A stretch of DNA of 46,344 nucleotides from an uncultured Saprospiraceae bacterium (GTDB lineage: Bacteria; Bacteroidota; Bacteroidia; Chitinophagales; Saprospiraceae), in assembly GCA_937927575.1 (NCBI GenBank), contig CALBEE010000239.1, positions 1 through 46,344 on the forward strand. The letters are read 5' to 3'. Shown here piece after piece: positions 37,228 to 45,328 of this stretch (the stretch's first letter is position 1; each line of letters begins with the position of its first letter). The notes beneath the pieces are model-generated. The model ran no database searches. It had not been told where the DNA came from and saw only the letters and a program-made list of their open reading frames with translations. Made by a program: the position numbers and the translations under genes.

Positions 37228-37389
37228 TTCATTTTTGAAAACAGATATCGCATGGAGTGACGTCTTGGAAAATCCAGAAAAAGTTGAAAACAATCTACTG
37301 AAAGCATATCATGAATAATAAGTAGTGAATTTCGACTATTCTTATACTTCCATTATCTTTATGATTAAGAAACTTAACAGACATTTCCA

Positions 37390-38193
37390 ATGGAAGGATT
37401 ATTTACGATAGATAGCTTATTTACTCTTTTAATGTTAGTGCTACTACAAGTGGTACTTGGCTTTGACAACCTACTTTATATATCGTTAGAGTCTAAAAAG
37501 GCTCCTCTCGAAAAGCAAAGCTATGTACGCAAACTTGGTGTAGGCTTAGCGATCGTCTTAAGGATTGTCTTGTTGTTTGTTTTAATGTCTGTTATTCAAT
37601 ATTTCCAGGATCCATTTTTAAGTATACATGATAATAATTATTTAGAATGTGCTTTCAACGTACATAGTGTGATTGTTTTACTCGGAGGTGTATTCATTAT
37701 GTACACTGCTGTGAAGGAGATTTGGCATATGATGAATATGAAAGAGCACAAAGAGAACGAAGAATCTAGATCTACAACAGGGAAAGTGATACTTTGGATA
37801 GTGATAATGAATCTCGTTTTCTCTTTTGATTCTATATTAAGTGCTATGGCATTAACTAGTGGAATGGAATTTACGGCTCAGATGATTTTGATGTCAGTAG
37901 CGATTATCTCTGGTGGTGTCTTGATGATTGTCATGGCAGATAAGGTATCCGACTTCTTAGCCAAAAATCGAATGTATGAGGTATTGGGATTATTTATCCT
38001 ATTGATAGTAGGCATTATGCTACTTTCAGAAGGCGGACATCTAGCCCACTTAAAGATATTTGGTAGTGAGATTACGGCTATGAGTAAAGCTACCTTCTAC
38101 TTTGTTATTATTACTTTAGTATTAATAGATATCGTACAAGGGAAATATCAAAAAAATCTGCTAAAGACAAAGAAGGAAAACACTAAGTTATAG
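37390..38193 (+). CDS. TerC-family integral membrane protein
   Basis: The 267-residue protein has about seven membrane spans. The two TerC metal-site motifs are present: 'VVLGFDNLLYISL' near residue 22 and 'NLVFSFDSILSAMAL' near residue 140, each with an acidic residue in the membrane. TerC proteins export or handle metal ions, such as manganese or calcium for exoenzymes, and some were first linked to tellurite resistance. A charged loop ('MKEHKENEESRSTT') separates the halves. A decayed partial copy of this gene lies 3.5 kb downstream, past two AsmA-like genes. Confidence 0.9.
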   Translation: MEGLFTIDSLFTLLMLVLLQVVLGFDNLLYISLESKKAPLEKQSYVRKLGVGLAIVLRIVLLFVLMSVIQYFQDPFLSIHDNNYLECAFNVHSVIVLLGGVFIMYTAVKEIWHMMNMKEHKENEESRSTTGKVILWIVIMNLVFSFDSILSAMALTSGMEFTAQMILMSVAIISGGVLMIVMADKVSDFLAKNRMYEVLGLFILLIVGIMLLSEGGHLAHLKIFGSEITAMSKATFYFVIITLVLIDIVQGKYQKNLLKTKKENTKL

Positions 38194-38269
38194 ACCAAGC
38201 TCCTAGATATTTTCAGAAATTTCTAGACCTCATACCGAACAGTAAAGATTAGAATTCACTATCAGAGGT

Positions 38270-38929
38270 ATGACAATTCCTCACAAATCTAAGTTATTTC
38301 GCATTGGTATATTAAGCTTAATAGCTTTAACGACTAGTGTGGTACTCATTCAGCATCTAATAGCTCATAAAATTAGTAAGTCGTTAAAAGAAAATCTTGC
38401 ATCTACCATCGCCTTTGATGATATCAATCTTAATTTTCAAATTTGGTCTAACAGCTTAACCTCGCATTCAGGCAGTATAAATATTATGGGAGATTCATCC
38501 CAGCAATTCGGCAAGTTAAATTACGATGAAATACGCGCTAGTGGTTTGCAATATTGGAATTTAATCTTTAATAATAATATCCAATTCGATGAGTTACATA
38601 TAATCAATCCCATAGCAAAATATCATCTAAGCCCAGAAAAAGTACAATCTTCTACTGATAGACTAACGTTGGAATCGAGCTCAGATTCTAAACTTATTCA
38701 AATAAATAAGGTATCCATTAATAATGCAAATATTAGGCTGTACGATAATAAAAAGGATTCAATTTACTTCAGCAGTAATAATCTTAGTTTAGAACTAACC
38801 GATGTTACTTGCATCATCTCTAAGAATTTCAATATCAGCAAGGATTTACAATATAACCTGAAATCAATGTCATCTGATTCGACTCATATTAAGGCAGGAA
38901 ACTATGAATACTTAAGGCAGAATCCATAA
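38270..38929 (+). CDS. AsmA-like envelope protein, N-terminal part (frameshifted)
   Basis: The 219-residue ORF starts with an N-terminal signal anchor (RIGILSLIALTTSVVLIQHLI) and then a beta-rich AsmA-like body ('SIAFDDINLNF'-style, 'FDELHIINPIAKYHLS', 'INKVSINNANIRLYDNKK'). It ends abruptly at 'EYLRQNP'. The frame then continues as 'ISYDSNTLQFTNF' one base earlier, at 38926. Deleting one base from 'CCAATAAGC' would give the observed 'CCATAAGC'. This is therefore the first half of one gene that runs to 39816, broken by a single-base deletion or a read error. AsmA-like proteins span the periplasm and act in lipid transport. Confidence 0.65.
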   Translation: MTIPHKSKLFRIGILSLIALTTSVVLIQHLIAHKISKSLKENLASTIAFDDINLNFQIWSNSLTSHSGSINIMGDSSQQFGKLNYDEIRASGLQYWNLIFNNNIQFDELHIINPIAKYHLSPEKVQSSTDRLTLESSSDSKLIQINKVSINNANIRLYDNKKDSIYFSSNNLSLELTDVTCIISKNFNISKDLQYNLKSMSSDSTHIKAGNYEYLRQNP

Positions 38930-39816
38930 GCTATGACAGCAATACATTGCAATTTACTAATTTCCAATATTTCACTAAATATCAGAAAAAACGCTACGCA
39001 CAAATCAGAAAAGATAAGCGCAATCATTACATTCTAGATATAGATACAGTATCATTTACAAGTATATACTTAGACTCCATACTAACCAATAAAAACTTAT
39101 CGTCAAGTCAATTGAATATAATAAATGCTAATTTTGAAATAAATAATAATAAGACCTTACCTAATGGACAACAAACTTACTCCGCATTATATGGAGAATA
39201 CCTTAAAAGCATACCCTGGAAACTAAATATAGACACAACCACCATTAGTAAAACATATATAAGCTACACAGAGATTTCGCGTAAGGATAGTGCCGTGGCT
39301 GAATTGGAATTTAATGATATTAATGCTCTAATTACCAATCTATCCAATACCGATACATTACCTATCGATATAGATGTGAATTGTAGCTTTATGCGAGATA
39401 GCCAAACTAACGTCTTTTGGAAAATATGGCCACATTCAGACTTAGATGACTTCTCCTTTGAAGCTACTGTACATGATCTAGAAGCTCATAAGTTAAATGC
39501 TTTTGCTACGAATAATGGATCATTATCATTAAGTGGAGATCTGAGCAAAACTCGATTATCTGTATCTGGAAATAAGGATTCAGCTCTTTGTGCAATGGAG
39601 ATGTCGTATAAAAATCTTGATTTCAAAGTTATTGACCAAAGAGGGAAGATCAAGAAAATTAAGACATGGATAATAAATTTATTCATGTCTGATGAAAAGA
39701 GAAATAGTGTAGTTACTAGCAAATGTCAAACCATCAATGAGAGAGAAGAATTCAGTTCGTGGTGGTCTTTCTTATGGCTCAATATAAGGGCAAGCATGAT
39801 AGAATGTCTAACTTGA
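38926..39816 (+). pseudogene. AsmA-like envelope protein, C-terminal part in the shifted frame
   Basis: This open frame continues the preceding ORF after a one-base shift. It has no ATG until far inside (around 'MRDSQTNVF'), so it cannot be an independent gene in its present form. The body is beta-rich ('LNIDTTTISKTYISYTEIS', 'ATVHDLEAHKLNAFATNNGSLSLSGDLS'), with a C-terminal '...WWSFLWLNIRASMIECL' that is typical of these proteins' end. The full, repaired protein would be about 515 residues. A programmed shift cannot be excluded, but no slippery heptamer is evident. Confidence 0.65.
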
Positions 39817-39917
39817 TGTTATAATTTACGTATCAGGTAATGAGCGAACAAATCCAATGGACTTAGAGTATAACCAACAAGTAATTGAAATCCAATAATA
39901 CTTCATAGTTAAATTCA

Positions 39918-41021
39918 ATGATAAAGCACAAGAGAAAAAAAATATTTATTATTTTGCTTATTCTGTTATTGATCTTGGTGATATTTAGGCTCATGCTTCC
40001 GAATATCGTAACCAATTATGTCAATACAACTTTAGACCAAATCCCTGATTATACCGGCTCTATTAGCGGAGTTAATATTTGTTTACTCAAGGGAGAGTAT
40101 CGAATAAATGATATCAGTATCTACAAAAAAGGTAATGAAGATAGTAGACCTTATTTTACTGCACCTGCTATTGATCTAGCTGTTCAATGGTCAGCTCTCA
40201 AGGAAGGCCGAATAGTTGGCAAAATCGATGTAATGAGTCCTGAAATCAATGTAATAATGATAGAAGGAGAAGCCGAAAACGCAGATTCTCAAACTGGTGA
40301 AGATGTGGATTGGACCGAACCTATCAAAAATCTGATGCCCTTGGAGATTAATGAATTCATTATCATAGATGGTAAGTTATCATATCTCGATCCAGTCCAA
40401 TCTCCACCTATTGATATTTTTGCTAACGAGATAGAAATCGTTGCTACAAACTTCTCTAACACCTACGATTCTGAGCATCCGCTTCCTTCCAAAATAGTAT
40501 TAACTGGCACCTCTATCGGTGGTGGAAAAATGTACATGACCACAAGAATTAATCCTTTGAAATTAGTACCTGATCTTGACTACGAATTTAAATTTGAAAA
40601 TATCGATTTATCTTCTCTCAATGCATTTAGTGATGCATATGCCGCCTTAGATTTTGAAGGTGGCACCATAGATTTGTACAGCGAGATGGTCATTAATGAC
40701 GGGAATATTAAAGGTTACTTCAAGCCCGTGCTCAATCATATTGACCTAATCAACTTTAAAGAAGATATCAAGAATCCACTGAAACTTGTATGGGAAGGAT
40801 TCGCAGCTACTATATTAGAGTTATTTGAAAATCAAGGTAAGGACCAATTTGCTACAAAAATACCTTTAGAAGGAAATTTAAATGCACCAGAAACGAAAGT
40901 ATGGCCTACATTAATCAATGTGCTTCGCAACGCATTTGTAGAGGCATTCACTAAAACGACTGATGGCACTATTGATTTTGGCGAAGAAAATCTCAAAGTT
41001 TTCGAAAAGACAAAAGAATAA
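39918..41021 (+). CDS. DUF748/AsmA-like envelope protein
   Basis: The 367-residue protein starts with a basic N-terminus and one transmembrane segment (IFIILLILLLILVIFRLML). The periplasmic body has the DUF748 pattern 'GSISGVNICLLKGEYRINDISIYKKG', then 'SALKEGRIVGKIDVMSPEIN' and the C-terminal 'EGTVDLYSEMVINDGNIKGYFKP'-type fold, seen here as 'GGTIDLYSEMVINDGNIKGYFKPVL'. Relatives are AsmA-like bridging proteins that handle lipids between the membranes. It lies 102 bases after the frameshifted AsmA-like gene and is probably in the same transcript. Confidence 0.85.
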   Translation: MIKHKRKKIFIILLILLLILVIFRLMLPNIVTNYVNTTLDQIPDYTGSISGVNICLLKGEYRINDISIYKKGNEDSRPYFTAPAIDLAVQWSALKEGRIVGKIDVMSPEINVIMIEGEAENADSQTGEDVDWTEPIKNLMPLEINEFIIIDGKLSYLDPVQSPPIDIFANEIEIVATNFSNTYDSEHPLPSKIVLTGTSIGGGKMYMTTRINPLKLVPDLDYEFKFENIDLSSLNAFSDAYAALDFEGGTIDLYSEMVINDGNIKGYFKPVLNHIDLINFKEDIKNPLKLVWEGFAATILELFENQGKDQFATKIPLEGNLNAPETKVWPTLINVLRNAFVEAFTKTTDGTIDFGEENLKVFEKTKE

Positions 41022-41054
41022 ATTCTCAATTAATAATCCCTCTAATCCTGTTAA

Positions 41055-41301
41055 AGCTTCTCTTCCAATAATACAGGAGGTACTTGACTTTGTTAAGCTA
41101 CATAACATATCATTAGATATAAAACACTGCCATCGAAAGTAAAGCTAAGTTCGGTAATGTGGATTAGGCTTAGCTATCATATTGAGGATAATCTTGTTAT
41201 TGTTCTAATGTAGGTTATTGAATATTTCCAAGATCAATTTTTAACGATACACCAAAAAAATTATTGGAAATATCAAAAAAATCTACTGAGAGCAAAGAAA
41301 C
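41055..41301 (+). pseudogene. Decayed, internally deleted copy of terC
   Basis: The DNA at 41071-41256 aligns with 37441-37630 of the intact terC, for example 'GGTACTTG-CTTTG', 'TAGGCTTAGC-ATC', 'TTATTG-ATATTTCCA-GATC-ATTTTTA'. At about 41266 it jumps to the 3' end of terC ('GGAAATATCAAAAAAATCT', matching 38151 onward). The middle of the gene, about 500 bases, is missing, and the frame is broken by several stops. It lies in the gap after the DUF748 gene. A short ORF opening at 41264 runs through it and is not a real gene. Confidence 0.75.
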
Positions 41302-41747
41302 ATATGGATACTACCGAGGCCTGAAAAATCTTGATTCAAGAAAATTGGGATTTACAGTTAGCCTATTAATTTGCTCTATGGCTAATATAATGGGGAGTTT
41401 ACTCAATACAAATGGCCAGAGGCCTAGCAAACCAACTTACCCCCATAACCAAAGCTATGAGGGCAGCACCTAATTATCTAGTCCGAAATCGGATATACTA
41501 CACCAACGTTTGATGTAATACCTCTTCACTACAAATTTTGACATTCGTTATCCAGGAGATTTCTCTACACTAGAGCTGCACACTTAGGTATCGCTGCATT
41601 TTTCATTATTATGATGTAAACATAATTCAGGATTTTGGTGCTCACAACGCCACTTTTTACTATCTTCCCATAGTTTATACAATTCAATTCGAATAAATAC
41701 CTTGTACAATTGAACTTTTTTGACAATTCTTCCCATACTTTACATTA
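41302..41747. other. Interval with traces of decayed coding sequence
   Basis: About 450 bases lie between the terC remnant and the next gene. Around 41570-41620 one frame reads 'TRAAHLGIAAFFIIMM' before a stop, which resembles a membrane segment but has no start nearby. I see no intact gene. Shortly before the next ATG is an AT-rich promoter-like stretch. Confidence 0.3.
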
Positions 41748-43154
41748 ATGATGACTGAAAAAATTATAAAAACGACCCATTATAAACTTATACTCATATT
41801 GGATCAGTTAGAGCCCAAAGAATGGAGGGCTTTAAAAAAGTTTGTACTGATGTACACCAGAGAATTATCCGACAACTTTAATCTCTTCACTCTACTCCGA
41901 AAAAACATAGATCGACTCAATACCAATGCTGATGTCAAAAATCTTCATGCAGAGCATTTCCCTCAGATGACTTCCAAGACATTCTTCAATATGTTTTCAA
42001 GACTCACGCTCTGGGTAGAAGACTGGATGGTATATGAAGATATGCGGAAATCTGATCAGCGAGACATCAGATTAATCCGATTGTACAATAGTAGAGGATT
42101 ATATAAGGAGTCCAACGCCATTGCGAACAAGGCCATTAAAACCGCAAAAAATAAACCTGGACTAAGTTTGATGGCTACAGAGAATTTAGCCAAGATATAT
42201 TACTATCAGTATTTTAGTAATAATCCTATAAAGTATCAAGATAAAGAACTACTAAAAAAAATGATTGCTTTTGAATTAAAGAGATGCAAAAACATCTTAA
42301 TGATATTTCAAAACCAATCTCTATTTTTTAAACGAACAACACCAAATGAAAAAGAACAACATAACAACATTTTAAACAGCACCATCAAATTATTACCCTC
42401 AAGTGACTTAACCGAATTACTCAGCATTACCAAATCACTAATTACAAATGATGACTTTGACAGTCTGATAAAAATTAAACAAAGTCTAAAAAACAATGAA
42501 ATACTTCTAAAATCAGACCTTCATACTCTAACAACCATGTACGCCTTTAGTACTACACCAAGACTTTGGGCTCGAAATAAATTCAAAGATCCTCAAATCG
42601 TAATTGACACGTTAAACTATGCAATTGAAAGCGGAGTTATCTTATCAGATGAAAAAATTGAAACAGTATTATGGCATAATATGATAACTATCATTTCTAT
42701 TACTAAAGAATATAAAAAAGCCAAGGAGTTCATTGAGAGGTGGCACACAAAAGTCAATACGAAAAATAGTTTAGCACTTAAATCACTATCTATGGCCCAA
42801 TTATGTTTTCATCAAGAAAAATTCCATGAGATTAGAGATCACATTTACCAGATGAAATCAATTGAACCAGAACACAAAGAAAGGGCAAACTCACTAATCG
42901 TCATTGCCCTCTATCATGACAGAAAAAAAAATTACAAATTATTTACTGATTATGCACATAATTTACTTCGCCAATTAAAACGCTCTAAGAGTAAAATTTC
43001 AAAATCAACTTTCGAAGGATACTCAAATTTAACTAAGACATTAATCGCACTTGCTAAATCATCTTTCTCCGAAAGTGAAATTATCATTGAACACTCTCAG
43101 CATTTAATCTATCGAACTTGGTTAAGAAAAGAGATAAAAAAAGGCAAGCACTAA
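41748..43154 (+). CDS. Large helical protein of unknown function (468 aa)
   Basis: The protein is almost entirely helical and charged, with no signal peptide or membrane span, and it resembles TPR-like or other helical repeat proteins. Conserved-looking features include 'LEPKEWRALKKFVLMYTRELSDNF' at the N-terminus and 'HAEHFPQMTSKTFFNMFSRLTLWVEDWM' near residue 65, a layout seen in hypothetical proteins of Saprospiria. Several later segments look like paired helices ('ALKSLSMAQLCFHQEKFHEIRDHI'). No enzyme motif is present. Its stop codon falls inside a hairpin that reads as a terminator on the opposite strand. Confidence 0.65.
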   Translation: MMTEKIIKTTHYKLILILDQLEPKEWRALKKFVLMYTRELSDNFNLFTLLRKNIDRLNTNADVKNLHAEHFPQMTSKTFFNMFSRLTLWVEDWMVYEDMRKSDQRDIRLIRLYNSRGLYKESNAIANKAIKTAKNKPGLSLMATENLAKIYYYQYFSNNPIKYQDKELLKKMIAFELKRCKNILMIFQNQSLFFKRTTPNEKEQHNNILNSTIKLLPSSDLTELLSITKSLITNDDFDSLIKIKQSLKNNEILLKSDLHTLTTMYAFSTTPRLWARNKFKDPQIVIDTLNYAIESGVILSDEKIETVLWHNMITIISITKEYKKAKEFIERWHTKVNTKNSLALKSLSMAQLCFHQEKFHEIRDHIYQMKSIEPEHKERANSLIVIALYHDRKKNYKLFTDYAHNLLRQLKRSKSKISKSTFEGYSNLTKTLIALAKSSFSESEIIIEHSQHLIYRTWLRKEIKKGKH

Positions 43155-43169
43155 ATCAAAGTACTTGCC
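43143..43169 (-). terminator. Minus-strand terminator overlapping the helical-protein stop codon
   Basis: GGCAAGTACT and AGTGCTTGCC on the minus strand form a ten-pair stem (one mismatch) with a seven-base loop, followed by seven T. On the plus strand there is no T run. It therefore points to a transcript coming from the right, namely the micro-ORFs at 43185-43344. Confidence 0.55.
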
Positions 43170-43184
43170 ATGTGAGCAGCTTAA

Positions 43185-43241
43185 CTAGAAGCCTCCGTCC
43201 TCACCTCCGATCCACTCAAGGATTATTAGTATGATGTTCAT
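43185..43241 (-). CDS. Possible micro-ORF, 18 aa, hydrophobic then Gly/acidic
   Basis: The frame reads MNIILIILEWIGGEDGGF and stops. It starts five bases past the stop of the 32-codon frame upstream and ends 15 bases before a minus-strand terminator. It is too short for standard gene calls. I cannot tell from sequence alone whether it is translated. Confidence 0.3.
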   Translation of the reverse strand: MNIILIILEWIGGEDGGF

Positions 43242-43245
43242 AGTT

Positions 43246-43344
43246 CTAAATTTTAGAGTTAAAAAAAAGGGTTAACTCAATCGTAGAACCATGTCCGTGG
43301 CCACGAGACATGATAGTCTCAGGGATACCGTAATACATCTTCAT
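43246..43344 (-). CDS. Possible micro-ORF, 32 aa, with a GHGHG stretch
   Basis: The frame reads MKMYYGIPETIMSRGHGHG followed by STIELTLFFNSKI. Its stop is four bases before the next micro-ORF start, like two genes of one operon. The composition is not random-looking, but no family is recognised. An alternative is that the region is an antisense RNA to the helical-protein gene end. Confidence 0.3.
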   Translation of the reverse strand: MKMYYGIPETIMSRGHGHGSTIELTLFFNSKI

Positions 43345-44894
43345 GCATTTGATATCTTATTTGATTCTGAAACAAACTAATGCTTCAATCAGGCGCGCGC
43401 ATTGCCTAAGGAAGTAGATACACTACTTCACGATCAATAATAATTTCAGTAAATTCATGTGCCTTATTAGACAACCGTAATTACTTAGATTTTTTAGTTC
43501 AGTGACTCATTTTACACCTCCGGATGTGTGCAATAAATCTCTCTGATCTAATCATCGATTCATGACTCAATGGTCATATGTATCATTCTGTTCTTATCTT
43601 ATTTACTACACTAGACTTTGTGACGTGTCAATCAATTTGTTGGACTTTATGATTTAAATTGTCAATGCTATCGCAGACCATTTAATTTTCATTAAAAGTT
43701 TTTTTCATTCAATAAATCACATTCGTTCTAGTGATGCTTTCATTTAAGAATAGCTTGAATACACTAAAAAATTGTTAGGGAATTATTTGGAAAGTGGACA
43801 TTCTAATCCTGTTCCAAATAAAGCTTCTATAATCATCTCTTTTTCTATCTACATAGATTAAAGTGAATGCATTTTACATTCTTGACAATTACAAAAACAA
43901 AGGAAGGTTAGAATACCTTGACATTACCATTCCAAGAATTGCAACATCGCTTTACACTCGTAATACACCTAAATAATATTCGCATAAAATAAATTTATAA
44001 GGTTAATAAATACTTCAATACCTTTGATACAATGACAATTTACCGATGAGGTAGACCGATCATTATACGCAGACAAGAAGCTAAATAAAAACTAAAATCA
44101 AAAGATTGAAATCAATAAGATCCCTATCAATCAATCACTATACAAATATACGGCAACATGCTACCGTTAATCGTCTAAAATACGTTTACATACGTTTGTA
44201 TACGTATATATACGCTTATAAACTTCTATAGTAATGTAGATAAGTGCGCATTCATTTATTCCAATTATCGATAAAAGCATTCAAATCACACTCTTAACTA
44301 ACTTCGCAGGTACTATTACCCGCCATCGAAATAAATAACGACCTTAACTACAAATAAGTTTTACAAATAAAAAATAATTTTAAAATCTCTGTTCAGATTT
44401 AGACACTCATATCTGACAGATACAAGTGAATCATTTGGTCAAAACCGGTAAAAAGTCCCTCCAAATTACTGAATCGAGATATAGTTGTTCTCCATTCATA
44501 TATTTTCATTTTTCTTCAAAACCTGACTAATACATCAAGCCCTCATTAACAAACAAGTCTCTTAAAGACCTTACTCATTACAACAAATAAACTTAAGATA
44601 ATCTGCTGTAGTTAAGAAGGTAACCACAGCTCTAAGAGTGTGGCAATATTAAAACAACGATCCAATTGGATTAGCTACATCGCAAAAACTACTCGGCATT
44701 AGATGTTGAAATAGTACTGATCGATATGTATGTTTCATATTCTCCATAAGACATCACAAATGTATGTAATAAAAAATGAGAGATGGAAATCAATTACCAA
44801 ATAAAATACTGTTTAGAATAAGTCTAATTCTAATTATTCGGTATACTGAAATTCTTTACTGAATTAATCGGAATAATATTTCAAATTAGACAAA
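43345..44894. other. Long AT-rich interval without evident genes
   Basis: About 1.55 kb has no frame I can support. It contains a GAAGTAG-N5-CTACTTC hairpin (43411-43429), a near-palindrome ACACCTCCGGATGTGT (43514-43529), and the decamer array at 44181-44220. A 'TCTAATCCTGTT...AAAGCTTCT' stretch near 43803-43827 resembles the sequence just before the terC remnant at 41041. Confidence 0.5.
44181..44220. repeat. Four 10-bp direct repeats (TACGTTTACA-like)
   Basis: TACGTTTACA, TACGTTTGTA, TACGTATATA and TACGCTTATA follow each other exactly in phase. The TACG start is invariant and the rest is A/T-rich. The period equals about one helical turn. Confidence 0.7.
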
Positions 44895-44927
44895 AAAAGA
44901 GCTTGAAATTGATTTTCAAGCTCTTTT
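44895..44927 (-). terminator. Terminator after the small minus-strand gene
   Basis: A perfect 14-bp stem (AAAAGAGCTTGAAA against TTTCAAGCTCTTTT) with a five-base loop is followed on the minus strand by further T. It lies 20 bases past the stop at 44947. Confidence 0.8.
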
Positions 44928-44946
44928 ATCCAATTTAGAAGGTGAT

Positions 44947-45171
44947 CTATTTTTTCTTCTTGATCACATTTCCGTCTTTATCGACGAATTTTCCTCCTCT
45001 TGATTCTCCTAATACGATTACCTCTTTAGTTTTTTGGTAATCTTTGACCATTTGTTCCATTTCGGCCATTGTCTCTCTTCTTATCTTCATCCCTGTCTTA
45101 GAACCTTTATTCCTGACCTCTACATAAAATCCGTCCTTCAGTTCTTTTTGTCTAGTAGGTGGTCTACCCAT
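44947..45171 (-). CDS. Small conserved-looking protein (74 aa)
   Basis: I choose the start at 45171 (MGRPPTRQKELKDGFY), since the eleven codons before it look like leader. The protein is short, basic and without a signal peptide: 'KDGFYVEVRNKGSKTGMKIRRETMAEMEQMVKDYQKTKEVIVLGES', then a glycine/lysine-rich end 'DKDGNVIKKKK'. The 'MGRPP' start and the tail recall small Bacteroidota hypothetical proteins with a possible nucleic-acid-binding role. That is a guess. It has its own strong terminator. Confidence 0.65.
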   Translation of the reverse strand: MGRPPTRQKELKDGFYVEVRNKGSKTGMKIRRETMAEMEQMVKDYQKTKEVIVLGESRGGKFVDKDGNVIKKKK

Positions 45172-45328
45172 AATATATATACTTTTGTTTAATGAAAATG
45201 GCATCTATATTTATAGATCCAATATATACTACTGAAATTTGATCAAAATAATTTCAGAAGCGGCCGAAAATATAAAAAAATACCCTAACTACCAATTAAT
45301 CATACAGTTATAACTTTTCATAGACCAT

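Noticed and set aside
39918-41021. Second half of the frameshifted AsmA-like gene
   Set aside because: It has its own start with a signal anchor and a full DUF748-like body, so it is a separate gene.
41264-41473. A 69-codon plus-strand frame
   Set aside because: It begins inside the terC remnant in another frame and reads no known or plausible protein.
43256-43278. Hairpin GAGTTAA/TTAACTC within the 32-codon micro-ORF as a separate terminator
   Set aside because: It is inside the frame, and its A/T-rich run lies in the loop rather than after the stem on either strand.
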